This document shows, one piece after another, positions 1 through 8,606 of a stretch of DNA of 64,000 bases. The stretch is from assembly GCA_965200045.1 (NCBI GenBank), contig OZ241330.1:1488001-1552000 (forward strand). Direction: 5' to 3'. The DNA is from Bin25 sp026709415 (lineage in GTDB: Bacteria; Bacteroidota; Bacteroidia; Flavobacteriales; Flavobacteriaceae). Both the position numbers and the translations under genes were made by a program. Under the pieces are notes generated by a model, which was not told the DNA's origin, did no database searches, and was given only the letters and a program-made list of their open reading frames with translations. Within the stretch, counting starts at the first letter, position 1. The number at the start of each line of letters is the position of its first letter.

Positions 1-1783
1 GAATTAAACTGTATCTCTCAAAGGATTCACTTCTTAAACCTATATCCAGTTTCTTCGCCATGTCAATATCACCAATCCATGTAAAAAAAGAACTTCGGGT
101 ATTTCCTTGCTCAATAATCTCAAAAATCTTTGGGTGCACTGAAGACAAAAAAAGTGACAGGTGTGCAGATGAATAAGGTGAATAGGTGCTTTGACAACCA
201 CTCTCCTTTAGAATGAAAAGATTTCTTTTCCCTTCAAATTCCCCTGGTTCAATAACAGAAAACCTATATTTAAAAACATCTTCAAATAGTTCATCCAATT
301 TTGGAAGGTTATCCGGATGTAAGTACAACAACTGGCCGCCTATCAAGTATGGCTCTACCCAAAGAATAAAAACAGGCTTTTTGAGCTTTCCTTTTTCCAA
401 TTCGTCTATAAACCATTTCTCCAGGTTTAACTTTCCCAGACACAAAAAAATATAATCCTGCTCATTTACCTCCTGTTCATCCTCGTTGTAAAAATCAAAG
501 ATGGAAGATTCACTTATGTGGACTCTTTGGCCTGGGAGCTTGTGTTTTAAAAAAGTCTTTACCGCAATTGCCTTATTCTGGTTCAAGTATTGAAAACCCA
601 ATAGATGGCGCTTTATGTTTTCAGAGCTTAACTTGTCCGTGTCGATCAAAGTAAATTCAGGATTGTTAAGGTTGTTGAGCAGGTTCACCAGATATGACCC
701 CACGCTGCCAATTCCGGCAACAAGAAACTTGTAATTACTTGAAGGTATAGCTTCAGTAGCAGTTCTCTTTATGAGTCTTTGCTCATTAAGATTTTCCAAA
801 GAGAAGCGTTTCACATATTTTTTGTGGCCTGGGAATCCTTTTTTGAAAGTTAGGTTAAATGGTGTGAGTTCACTTTTGCGAAATCCATTTATCTTGGAAT
901 TGACTTCTGGATATATCCAACCCAAATAATGTGTCTCACCTGCAATGGTTTTTGAAAAAACTAATATTCTTTTGGAGTTTCTATTGTAATACTCTTTGAA
1001 GTTTTTTGTGTCCTCCCTGTATACAAACCCAAGGCTTTCCATACAGTTTAATGCAAAAGGGGGATGGCTTATTTCTTGATTGCCTCCAACAAAAAAGACC
1101 TCATATTCTTTAGGTTTAAAGTCCATTTTTTCCAAATATTCCCTGTAGGGACCAACCAAATCTTCTTCTTTGTTGTATAGAATACCTGATACAATTTTGT
1201 CCTTTTCGGTGGATTTGATCTCATAGGTCAACAATAATAACGAGTCGTGTCTTGTTGGCACTTCGGATATAATTGAATAAATGGGTTCGCTGAACAGCTT
1301 GTCCTTTGAGTTTCCGGATGTGTTCCAATAGGCCATGAATTCGTCTTCGAAGTCCTCTGTATTTTCCCCTTTGATTCCTTGTATTAAGGTCTGTTTCGCC
1401 TTTTCCAATTGATCAAGTATGATTCCTGATGGATTGGACTGGTCCACAATCACAAACTCATCAAAAACACAGACATCATTTCTCAAAAAAGAGGAGTGAG
1501 GAACATATCCCAGTTTTTCAAAATCGTTTTTATCATAGTATATTTTGACAGGCTCTAGGGGAAATTGTTTTGTAAAGGCAATGTACATGGTAAGCTCTTC
1601 TACCAACCACACCGATTTTATGTCATCATATAATCCGGTATTGACTTGCCAGATCTCACAATATTCCTTGGCCTCTAAAAAGTTTGCTTCCTTTGGATCG
1701 GCAAGTACTTCTATTTCATCGTCAAGAATATTCTTTACTTCGGCTAATGTATTTTTTCTTATTTGGCTAAAACGATCTGACAT
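1..1783 (-). CDS. cap2: Cap2, E1-E2 fusion of type II CBASS (3' end outside window)
   Basis: This frame stays open from an ATG at 1783 to the window edge, giving 594 codons, close to a full Cap2. The N-terminal part is E2-like, with a candidate catalytic cysteine C105 in RNDVCVFDEF after a PHSS motif. The C-terminal part is a ThiF/E1 adenylation domain with the nucleotide loop AGIGSVGS near residue 355, LIDTDKLSSENIKRH after it, and a candidate E1 cysteine C530 in ESGCQSTYS. In characterised type II CBASS, Cap2 conjugates the C-terminus of the CD-NTase to target molecules and so primes signalling. Its ATG overlaps the CD-NTase stop by one base (TAATG), which implies translational coupling. 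A Cap3 (JAB) protease gene may follow beyond the window. The assignment rests on domain order and operon context. Confidence 0.88.
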   Translation of the reverse strand, partial: MSDRFSQIRKNTLAEVKNILDDEIEVLADPKEANFLEAKEYCEIWQVNTGLYDDIKSVWLVEELTMYIAFTKQFPLEPVKIYYDKNDFEKLGYVPHSSFLRNDVCVFDEFVIVDQSNPSGIILDQLEKAKQTLIQGIKGENTEDFEDEFMAYWNTSGNSKDKLFSEPIYSIISEVPTRHDSLLLLTYEIKSTEKDKIVSGILYNKEEDLVGPYREYLEKMDFKPKEYEVFFVGGNQEISHPPFALNCMESLGFVYREDTKNFKEYYNRNSKRILVFSKTIAGETHYLGWIYPEVNSKINGFRKSELTPFNLTFKKGFPGHKKYVKRFSLENLNEQRLIKRTATEAIPSSNYKFLVAGIGSVGSYLVNLLNNLNNPEFTLIDTDKLSSENIKRHLLGFQYLNQNKAIAVKTFLKHKLPGQRVHISESSIFDFYNEDEQEVNEQDYIFLCLGKLNLEKWFIDELEKGKLKKPVFILWVEPYLIGGQLLYLHPDNLPKLDELFEDVFKYRFSVIEPGEFEGKRNLFILKESGCQSTYSPYSSAHLSLFLSSVHPKIFEIIEQGNTRSSFFTWIGDIDMAKKLDIGLRSESFERYSLI

Positions 1784-2781
1784 TAAGCACTTGTAGCATT
1801 TACATTGATAACCGCTGGTGCTGAATATGACTTTGACTCAGTTCTTGATTTGTCTTCCACGTTTGCACAAACAAACCTATCCCCAAGGTGCTTTTGCCAT
1901 TTCTTACATCCCTCTTTCGGATTATCATGGGCAATCGCTGCATCCCCTGCATCTATTAGTTTGTTTAACCTGTCCATAAAATGCGTTTCGCTATATTTTT
2001 GCAATAGGCCTTCACCCTCCTTTGTCGTTGGTCGCTCACATATAAAATCGTCCTCCAACTCAGAACGGATCTCTTTTAAGGTGTCCCTGAAGCAAATATC
2101 ATCTCGGTCATTTGAGGCATAATGGTTCGTGGCTAGGATGGTCAATATCAGGCCACTTGGCATTTTTGTATTATAGGACTTATTCTGCTTGTCCCTCCAA
2201 GCCTTTAGATAGCGCACCAACCGCTTTAATTGATTGTTCGCCTTACCATTGAACCACTTATAAAATTCCCTTGGGTCGCTGTCCACATATTTTTCAGATT
2301 TATGTGCCAGCTGTGGTATGGTCTTTTCACCATCGGTTTCTTTTTCTTTGAAATAGATGGGAAGATCGATATTGTGGCCATCTGCATACAGCACACGAAC
2401 GCAAGTATTTTTTTTGATGGCCCCTTTGCTTGTATGGTCCTTGACAGCATCATAAATCCAATTATGATAGGTGCTCTCAGATTTTCTGTTTTCCAGTTCA
2501 TCAACGAAATACACTCCGTCATCCAGATCATAAGGATATAGGGTTTTCACATTTCCGTCATCATCAGTTTCATAATTCGGAAGCGGGTTAACAATGGTGT
2601 GCATCATAAAGGACCCCTGTGCAGAATACTTTGGCTTGGTCTCATTCTCCTTGTTCTTCTCAAAATATTCTGTGATCTTTTTTCTTAAAGCATCCCTGTT
2701 CTTCTTCAGCTCATCTCTTTTTGAGGTATCCAAAGAAACTGCCTGGTTGAACTCTATAAACTGTTCGTGATTATCTGCCAT
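1783..2781 (-). CDS. CD-NTase (cGAS/DncV-like nucleotidyltransferase) of CBASS
   Basis: This 332-residue protein has the hallmarks of a CD-NTase, which makes a cyclic oligonucleotide second messenger on phage infection. The nucleotidyltransferase GS motif is QGSFMMHT (G56, S57). The metal-binding D-x-D is in YDLDDGVYF (D85, D87), and a third carboxylate is probably D139 in HNIDLPIYF. The C-terminal half, from RLVRYLKAWRD on, is helical as in DncV-like enzymes. The protein ends in a flexible tail, ...NVNATSA; the small last residue fits the need for a free C-terminus that Cap2 can adenylate and transfer. It starts one base after the Cap15 stop and overlaps cap2, so the three form one operon. 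The nucleotide product cannot be read from sequence. Confidence 0.92.
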   Translation of the reverse strand: MADNHEQFIEFNQAVSLDTSKRDELKKNRDALRKKITEYFEKNKENETKPKYSAQGSFMMHTIVNPLPNYETDDDGNVKTLYPYDLDDGVYFVDELENRKSESTYHNWIYDAVKDHTSKGAIKKNTCVRVLYADGHNIDLPIYFKEKETDGEKTIPQLAHKSEKYVDSDPREFYKWFNGKANNQLKRLVRYLKAWRDKQNKSYNTKMPSGLILTILATNHYASNDRDDICFRDTLKEIRSELEDDFICERPTTKEGEGLLQKYSETHFMDRLNKLIDAGDAAIAHDNPKEGCKKWQKHLGDRFVCANVEDKSRTESKSYSAPAVINVNATSA

Positions 2782-2782
2782 C

Positions 2783-3436
2783 TTATATGTGATTTAATTT
2801 TTTTGTTTCAAAATCTACGCTTATTGTTCCCCCGTTGCCCTTGGAAAGGCCATTTTTGACGAAGTACCTACCTTCCAACCTCTTAAGATTGCCTGTTTTT
2901 ATGAAATTTAGAACATTGAAACCTTCCCGCATGGGTATGCTACTGTCACTGCTCCCTTTTTGTTGATAATAGAAAAGCAACTTAAAAAGTCCATTCTTTT
3001 CAGGGACCAAATCCTCGACAATACTTTCTGACCTGGTTTGGGTATTCAATATCTTGTCCCCTTTTTCATCTTCATCCCAGAAATAACAATCGATCTTAAT
3101 GTCGGATGTGGTCTGGTAAACAACGAGCTTGCAATTTTTGGATCTTTCCTCTTCTTCAAATGTATAGTTGACTTGACCTTTATAGGTTCCCCTTATTAGG
3201 GGTACTTTTACCAAAAATTTCCATAGGAAAGAGATCTTGTGTAAGTTGCTGTTTATCAAACTAAAGATCAACGCCAATAATATGGCCGCCGGATAGAACC
3301 TATAGTATTGGATATCATAATTTTCTAGTCTGTCAATAATAAAATTCACAAGCGCCTCAGAACCAATATATAGAAGAATTATCAATAGGATTAATTTGCT
3401 CTCGTCGTAATATTTAAAATTAAAATCTGGCTTCAT
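2783..3436 (-). CDS. cap15: Cap15-like CBASS effector (two TM helices plus beta-barrel)
   Basis: This 217-residue protein has two N-terminal membrane segments (about residues 14-33, rich in L/I, and 46-63, FYPAAILLALIF). A beta-rich soluble domain of about 135 residues follows, beginning near RGTYKGQVNYTF. This is the layout of the S-2TM-beta effector Cap15, whose barrel binds the cyclic nucleotide and whose membrane part oligomerises to disrupt the inner membrane and kill the infected cell. It is first in the operon, directly before the CD-NTase. Assignment is by architecture and context; no single catalytic motif exists for the family. Confidence 0.85.
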   Translation of the reverse strand: MKPDFNFKYYDESKLILLIILLYIGSEALVNFIIDRLENYDIQYYRFYPAAILLALIFSLINSNLHKISFLWKFLVKVPLIRGTYKGQVNYTFEEEERSKNCKLVVYQTTSDIKIDCYFWDEDEKGDKILNTQTRSESIVEDLVPEKNGLFKLLFYYQQKGSSDSSIPMREGFNVLNFIKTGNLKRLEGRYFVKNGLSKGNGGTISVDFETKKLNHI

Positions 3437-3518
3437 GAACAGTGGAAAATTTGATTAAGGCACATCAAAAAACGCTCCCCTTTTTCAAAACATTAACAAT
3501 TAATCAAATTCATCTTTT

Positions 3519-4229
3519 TTAAAATGATTTTTCTGACACAATATAACTTTCTTTTTTGTTCTTATTCACGCTTGTCCTTGCTCCCCCTATATCAAAAGCC
3601 ACCAAATTAAAAAGCTGTCGCATTCGGCTACGAACACGAATGCCATAAAGCTCCTCCAGTTCCTGAGCATTTAGATTCGTCGTGGCGTGGGTTTTAATTT
3701 TCTTGTCCAGAAATAGGTCATGGCGAGATAGCAGTATTTCACCCATCACATTGCAATCCTTACTATAGTGTCTGCCCATAGGTTCAATGCCTAAATCATC
3801 AAAACAGAAAAATTGGGTATTGCCATAATCTTCAATGGTTTTCTATCCAAGATGGTTAAAACTAAACACTATGTTTCGAGTTGGTACAACTTCATAGGGC
3901 TTACTGTGTGGTACGAGATGTTTCAATAAACGAATCAAGGAGGTTTTACCGCAACCTACAGGACCAGAAAGTAAAATACCTTTATAAATATCAATCCCAA
4001 ATTCTTTACAAGACGCTCTGTCCTAGATAAAGTACGGGTACAGTTTATAGAGCATGCCTCGGTCTTCTTTGTAAATCTTAAATTGCTGCCCAAAAAGCAA
4101 TTTGCCTTTAGCATCCAGATAGATTAGCATTTAATTAAAATCGTACAAAATTTGATTACCTCGCATGGTGCCCAAAGAATACTGTACAGAGCTTTCAACA
4201 ATGATATGTGATTTAGAATGTTGTTTCAT
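3519..4229 (-). pseudogene. DnaC/IstB-like P-loop ATPase, three in-frame stops
   Basis: One reading frame from ATG 4229 to 3519 encodes a mobile-element ATPase but is broken by TAA at 4131-4133, TAG at 4023-4025 and TAG at 3843-3845. Between the stops are a Walker A (SGPVGCGKTSLIRL), a Walker B (FFCFDDLG) and a conserved tail (THATTNLNAQELEELYG, then RVRSRMRQLFNLVAFD). This resembles helicase-loader-like ATPases encoded beside replication initiators in Bacteroidota mobile elements. Only the last 86 codons remain as an uninterrupted ORF. No frameshift is needed to align the pieces, so decay is by point nonsense mutations. Confidence 0.8.
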
Positions 4230-4262
4230 ATTGATTTTCCCTTCGAGTTATGAGCCCGACGA

Positions 4263-4769
4263 TTATAAGGGGTCATCATAGTTTCTATCTGAACTGGTCT
4301 TTAGGTTGTCCTGATATGGGACACTTGCCAAATGGTTTTCCTCATTATCTGAATTTGAATTTTCTGAAAATTGCCGTTTGTTAATGTTTTTACTGTTTTC
4401 AATATTTTGTATATGTTTGTTTATAGATACTGATGCTTGTCCAGTACTTGTCTTGATTTTAGTACTGCTTAGGTACAGCACTTGTTCATTACTTGTCCCA
4501 AAATTCAACATCTTAATTCGGCTTACCTTGAACGGATTGTGAGATGGTGTATACAACAAATAGCTCCAACAACTCAATTCCTTGATACAGCGATAATAGG
4601 TAGATTTAGAATCGATTTTTGAAAACTCCATGACTTCTTCTCGATTGATGTAAAATGTATCTTTAAAAAAGTTGTTGTTCCATAGTTTGAACAAGGCCAC
4701 ATATAGACTAACATGCGTGGGGTTCAAACGGCTATCCCTTGAAAAGGGGCTTATATACTTAAGTAACAA
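4263..4769 (-). CDS. Replication-initiator-like winged-helix protein of a mobile element
   Basis: This 168-residue protein starts LLKYISPFSRDSRLNPTHVSLY and contains REEVMEFSKIDSKSTYYRC followed by IKELSCWSYLLYTPSHNPF. That pattern, an N-terminal helical start and a helix-turn-helix in which a Ser/Lys-rich turn precedes YxRCIKEL, is seen in Bacteroidota mobilizable elements next to a DnaC-like ATPase. Here the ATPase is the pseudogene just downstream. The C-terminal third is polar and low-complexity (Asn/Ser-rich). It may be intact, but its partner is dead, so it is probably a non-functional remnant. Exact function is inferred from context only. Confidence 0.55.
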   Translation of the reverse strand: MLLKYISPFSRDSRLNPTHVSLYVALFKLWNNNFFKDTFYINREEVMEFSKIDSKSTYYRCIKELSCWSYLLYTPSHNPFKVSRIKMLNFGTSNEQVLYLSSTKIKTSTGQASVSINKHIQNIENSKNINKRQFSENSNSDNEENHLASVPYQDNLKTSSDRNYDDPL

Positions 4770-4811
4770 AGAACGACTGATTTTTCAGTATCGTCTATCA
4801 CGGATTTGACT

Positions 4812-4935
4812 TTATCGCTTGAATCCTAGTAACTGACGAAAAGCCCGTCTCACTAATTCTTCAGGTGTGGTATCGATACGTACATCCTCTTCCAATTCAG
4901 CTTTATTGGGCTGATAGTCGTAGGGTTGGATGGGT
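4812..4935 (-). pseudogene. Relic of a small protein (ELEEDVRIDTTPEEL family), copy 1
   Basis: On the minus strand this reads IQPYDYQPNKAELEEDVRI, then DTTPEELVRRAFRQLLGFKR, then TAA at 4812-4814. A possible start (MKQRPKK...) lies just upstream in another frame, so there is probably a one-base shift. The same peptide is encoded at 23109-23249, where it reads through without a shift. It lies directly upstream of the replication-initiator-like gene, and the rest of 4770-5179 shows nothing else apart from the promoter box at 5171. Function unknown. Confidence 0.5.
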
Positions 4936-5170
4936 TGGTTTTTTAGGTCTTTGTTTCATACGCTTATTAAAGTGATAAAATTAGGGGATTCAAGAAATTT
5001 TTCAAATTGTTTTTTAAAAATCCCAACGCTTCGCGTTTTCTTGGTGATTATATAAGGGTAGTCCTATTAGTCGGTATTCCATGTTTTGAAAAGATATGGA
5101 GTCATGTTCTTTTTCAAGTTGATTTAAACAGGTTCCTTTTTCAAAACTATTTTCCGGGTCTAAAAAAAAC

Positions 5171-5178
5171 TATCTTTG
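5171..5178 (+). promoter_or_regulatory. Bacteroidota -7 box TATCTTTG before AAA ATPase
   Basis: TATCTTTG matches the Bacteroidota -7 consensus TAnnTTTG exactly. It ends one base before the first ATG (5180) of the ATPase gene and four before a second in-frame ATG (5183). Transcription would start about at the second ATG, so the mRNA may be leaderless. No convincing -33 TTG element is seen at the usual spacing. Confidence 0.4.
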
Positions 5179-5179
5179 A

Positions 5180-6325
5180 ATGATGGGAAAAAAACAGTCT
5201 TATTTGATTGAACGTGGAGGTGCTAAGTATTTTCATGGGCGAGAAAAACAATTAAAAAACTTTGAAGACTTATTAGTCGAAACCATCCATAAAGAAACAG
5301 GATCCAGCTTTTTAATTCAAGGCCCACCGGGTGTTGGCAAAACAGCTTTAATTCAAGAATGTTGTCAAGTAGCCAAAGGTAAACATTGGCAAGTGATTGA
5401 GTTAACGACAAGGTCATTACATGATCCAGAAGACTTTTTTGAACGTATCACAAAAGATAAAAGTAAAAAAGAAATGAAAGCTTTTTTGAATATCAACCTT
5501 TCATTAATTCAGTTTGGAATGACATCAAAAAAAACAGGACCAAGCCATGTTTTGAATGAAAAATTGATTCAATCAAAACCCACTTTGCTCTATTTAGACG
5601 AAGCTCAAACCTTAATCAACTTACTTGATGGCGACAAAAAAAACGATGTTTCTGATTTTCTTAACATCTACCATAATCTCAAATCAAAACATGGTTTTGT
5701 TTTTTTATTTGCTGGATTGAGTCGAACAAGAGAAACGCTTGAGTCCTTTGGTCTTTCTCGATTTAGTTCTGGTTGCGTTTGTTATTTAGAGGGTCTTGAT
5801 CCAAAAGCCGAACGCCAGGTTCTTGAGGATTGGCTCTTGATGGAATTCCAAACACCAAGTGATCCCAAAGGGTGGATTGATACCATCATGCAACGAACCG
5901 AAGGATGGCCAAGACATCTGCAATCTTATGTGAATGCCATGAATGAATATTTGAATATTGGTGATTCATTGAATGATACCTTATTGCAAAAGGTGTTAGA
6001 TTTTGGAGATTATCTCAAAAATCAATATTACATACAACGATGTCAAGGAATTCCTAATGACGAGAAGTATTTCATCAATAAGGTCATACAATCATTGCCA
6101 GAACATTTCAATGGGAAGGATTTTGTTTCACTTCTTTCTAAAAAAGTCCCTGAAGAAAGAGCTGTTTTTTTATATGAAAAATGTTTATCCAAAGGGATCA
6201 TTCACCTGAATGATAGGGATGTTTGTTCGATCCCCGTGCCTTCTTTAAAAACGCATTTGAATACCTATCACGACACTCCAAACCCATCACACGAAAAAAC
6301 GAAGGGCTCGCCCATAGACTATTAA
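5180..6325 (+). CDS. AAA-type P-loop ATPase with C-terminal helical/winged-helix region
   Basis: This 381-residue protein has GREKQLKNFEDLL, a Walker A (IQGPPGVGKTALI, about residues 46-58), a Walker B (LLYLDEAQTLI, about 135-145) and a sensor-like strand (VFLFAGLSRTRETL). It resembles Orc/Cdc6- or AAA_16-type ATPases found in mobile DNA. After the ATPase core the chain has a helical lid (RTEGWPRHLQSYVNAM) and a probable winged helix near residues 290-360. No nuclease or other effector domain is visible. It is flanked by element debris: relic genes upstream and a Fic fragment downstream. The start could be the second ATG at 5183, given the promoter box. Specific function unknown. Confidence 0.75.
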   Translation: MMGKKQSYLIERGGAKYFHGREKQLKNFEDLLVETIHKETGSSFLIQGPPGVGKTALIQECCQVAKGKHWQVIELTTRSLHDPEDFFERITKDKSKKEMKAFLNINLSLIQFGMTSKKTGPSHVLNEKLIQSKPTLLYLDEAQTLINLLDGDKKNDVSDFLNIYHNLKSKHGFVFLFAGLSRTRETLESFGLSRFSSGCVCYLEGLDPKAERQVLEDWLLMEFQTPSDPKGWIDTIMQRTEGWPRHLQSYVNAMNEYLNIGDSLNDTLLQKVLDFGDYLKNQYYIQRCQGIPNDEKYFINKVIQSLPEHFNGKDFVSLLSKKVPEERAVFLYEKCLSKGIIHLNDRDVCSIPVPSLKTHLNTYHDTPNPSHEKTKGSPIDY

Positions 6326-6326
6326 T

Positions 6327-6349
6327 GGCACTTAAGTATATAATTCCCC
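6327..6349 (+). repeat. Short dispersed repeat, family B copy 2
   Basis: GGCACTTAAGTATATAATTC followed by CCC matches the reverse complement of 23049-23070 except at one base. It also resembles the first codons of the replication-initiator-like gene (4746-4767 reversed). Likely a leftover of that gene's 5' end. The Fic fragment begins exactly where it ends. Confidence 0.45.
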
Positions 6350-6831
6350 ATTAAATCATCATGCCATCGCTTGTTTGCATTTCTATGCAGGACAGTATAG
6401 GCCATGTGCTGTCAATGTCGGTAATATTAATCCACCAAGCCATATTCAACTTCCAACCTTAATGGATCATTTTGTAAATTCGGTAAATAGATACTGGAAT
6501 GAGTTGAATGTGTTTACTTTATCAGCATATGTTTTATGGAGGTTAAATGTTATCCATCCTTTTATTAATGGTCATGGAAGAACGGCAAGAGTGTGTTGTT
6601 ATTTTGTGTTTTGTCTGCGAATAGAAACTCTACCAAAAACAAAAGAAATCTTACCGAATCTTCTAATAAAAAGATAAAAAGGCATACTTAGAAACTTTGA
6701 GAAAAACAGATGATTTGATGCTTAAGCATCCTCAAAAACATATAAAAGAAAAAATGCGTCCTTTATCTAGGTTCATTAGAATATTGATTGGAGAACAATT
6801 GCAAACGATAAATATTGAAAAGAATTCTTAA
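6348..6831 (+). pseudogene. Fic-domain protein, truncated and frameshifted, copy 1
   Basis: The frame from about 6350 encodes HFYAGQYRPCAVNVGNINPP, then HIQLPTLMDHFVNSVNRYWN and the Fic core VIHPFINGHGRTAR. Fic enzymes modify proteins with nucleotide groups through HxFxxGN(G/K)R; here the Asn is replaced by His. After LLIKR a shift is needed, and the next frame continues AYLETLRKTDDLMLKHPQKH to RILIGEQLQT and a stop at 6829-6831. The 5' end is missing: the homology starts abruptly after the family B repeat. A second fragment lies inverted at 11006-11505. Confidence 0.7.
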
Positions 6832-6860
6832 TTATCAAACTCCGATTTATCGTTGCTTTA

Positions 6861-6905
6861 GGGACTTATACGCTTAACCTAATACCGATCGATCTCATGC
6901 TGTTT
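6861..6905 (+). repeat. Dispersed repeat family A, copy 1
   Basis: GGGACTTATACGCTTAACCT and the following 25 bases match 28296-28340 with only a few differences, ending in GCTGTTT. An inverted copy is at 29147-29180. The other two copies bracket the HEPN/MNT cassette; this one stands alone between the Fic relic and the first IS copy. Confidence 0.6.
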
Positions 6906-7022
6906 CAGTTTTGATTCATTCTTATTGACGGGAATCATCAATCATCACCGCATGCACTTTTAAATGTAACACCGAGGGAATGTTTTTGTCGTTTGAGTAT
7001 GCTTCAAAAAAATGTTATTTAG

Positions 7023-8478
7023 TCGCTCCTTAAAAACTCAAACAGAGTCCATCATCCCCTTGATATGGGGGATTGAATGGTACCCTATTGGGGAAGACAG
7101 GGTTTTGAAATCTGCAAGGAAATGCGTCTATGGTGCTTAAAATCTGGTCGAAATGATCCAAAAAATAATCCCCAAACAACCCCCATGATTTGACTCGGGA
7201 TTTAAAAATATTCTCCATCCAAAATACAAGATCCAGTGGCTGGCGGATGCGATCGACTGGTCACCTTTTGAAAATGCCTTGGAACCCTTGTCTACCAAAA
7301 CAGGCCGTCCGGCCCATCCCATTCGGGTGATGGTGGGTTGTTGGGTGCTGAAACGACTCGACCATCGAGGCGATGAAACGTTCATGGAACAATGGATTGA
7401 GAACCCCCTACAAGCCGTACTTCACGGGTTCTGATGTCATGAAACACCAACCCCCTTGTGATCCTTCTGATGGGCGTCACTCCTAGAGATCGTATGGGCC
7501 AAGCAGGGATAGAAAAGATCTTTGCCTATTCCGTTTAATTGCATCAAAAAGAAATCAAAAAGTCATCGATGGTCTTATCGGATACCACCGTACAAGGCAA
7601 CAACTTGACCTTTCCGACCGATGCCCAACGGAATCAAAAAGTCATCGACCAATGCCACAAGATCGCCAAAAAAGAAAAAAGAAAACAGAGACAGACGTAT
7701 GCTAAGGCCTCGAAAGAACTGGTGCGTCAAACCTTTAACGGGAAGCATCCTCGACGAGCTCAAAAAGCCAAAAAGGCCACCTCCAAACTGAAGACTTTAG
7801 CCGGCCGACCAGTGCGGGAATGAAAAAGAAAACGGCCTCTTCTGCAACGAAGCCAATATCAAGAAGCTTTCGAGCTATACCAACGAGTGATCGATCAACA
7901 GCGATTCGATCAAAACAAAGTCGATGCCGTTCACGGCTGGCATGGCCAAAGGGAAGGCTCATCAAATGGATGCATTGGGGAATCAAGTCGGCCTGATGGC
8001 GACAGGAGGCCCAACCATGATCATCATGGCGATCCGTGCTTTTGAGGGCAATCCTCATGATCGCCAAACCATCCAACCCTTATGGGAACCACAGGAATCC
8101 ATCGTCGGTCTCGCTCCCAAAGAATGGGTGGTTGATCGAGGAGGACGCGGAAAACGTCAGATGGGAAACACCAGGAGATTGATTCCAAGCAAACCATGGA
8201 AAAGCGATAGCCCGTATCAAAAGCAAAAGAAGCGGAAAAAGTTCTGACGCCGAGCAGCCATGGAACCACTCATCGGCCACCTCAAAACAGAACATCGCAT
8301 GGGAGAAAACGATTTGATGGGCGCCCAATCGCCAACGATGAATGCCTCTATGGCTGCTACAGGGTGGAATTTGAAGAAATTTATGGAACAACTAGTTCAA
8401 GATGTTCTTTTTTACTTTTTCAGAAGGGCTTCATTTTCAGTTCAAAGAACTTCGATAATAAAAATAATATAACTACAA
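7023..8478 (+). mobile_element. IS5-like insertion sequence, copy 1, right end lost
   Basis: The left terminus TCGCTCCTTAAAAA is identical to that of the complete copy at 11569 and is preceded by TTAG, which fits the YTAR target of the IS5 group. Similarity to the other copy runs through the whole element to about 8478 (..ATAACTACAAC) and then stops before the right inverted repeat, so the right end was deleted. Between the copies there are many substitutions and indels. Confidence 0.8.
7205..8472 (+). pseudogene. IS5-like DDE transposase, decayed (copy 1)
   Basis: Fragments of one transposase occur in several frames. WLADAIDWSPFENAL near 7240 is in the N-terminal DUF772-like region and is followed by KRLDHRGDETFMEQWIEN. 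SDTTVQGNNLTFPTDAQRNQ near 7580 is typical of IS5-like enzymes, and a C-terminal part around 8260-8370 reads EPLIGHLKTEHRMGENDLMG. Frameshifts separate these and a TGA at 8245-8247 breaks the last segment where copy 2 has CGA. Transposition is not possible from this copy. Confidence 0.8.
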
Positions 8479-8606
8479 CCATATTCTGGTAATCATAAAA
8501 TAACTAATTCAAATTGGATAAAACAAAAAATTATTGTTGAACAATTTCTCTGAAAGATCGATCCACTTGTAAATTATACTGAGTACTTCGTTACAAACTG
8601 TAAAAA

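Noticed and set aside
1805..2541. Plus-strand ORFs inside the CD-NTase gene
   Set aside because: Opposite a gene with clear catalytic motifs; no start context or homology.
7030..7385. Minus-strand ORFs across the IS copies (also 7575-8391, 11638-12087, 12234-12814)
   Set aside because: Mirror frames of the decayed plus-strand transposases; they show no independent motifs.
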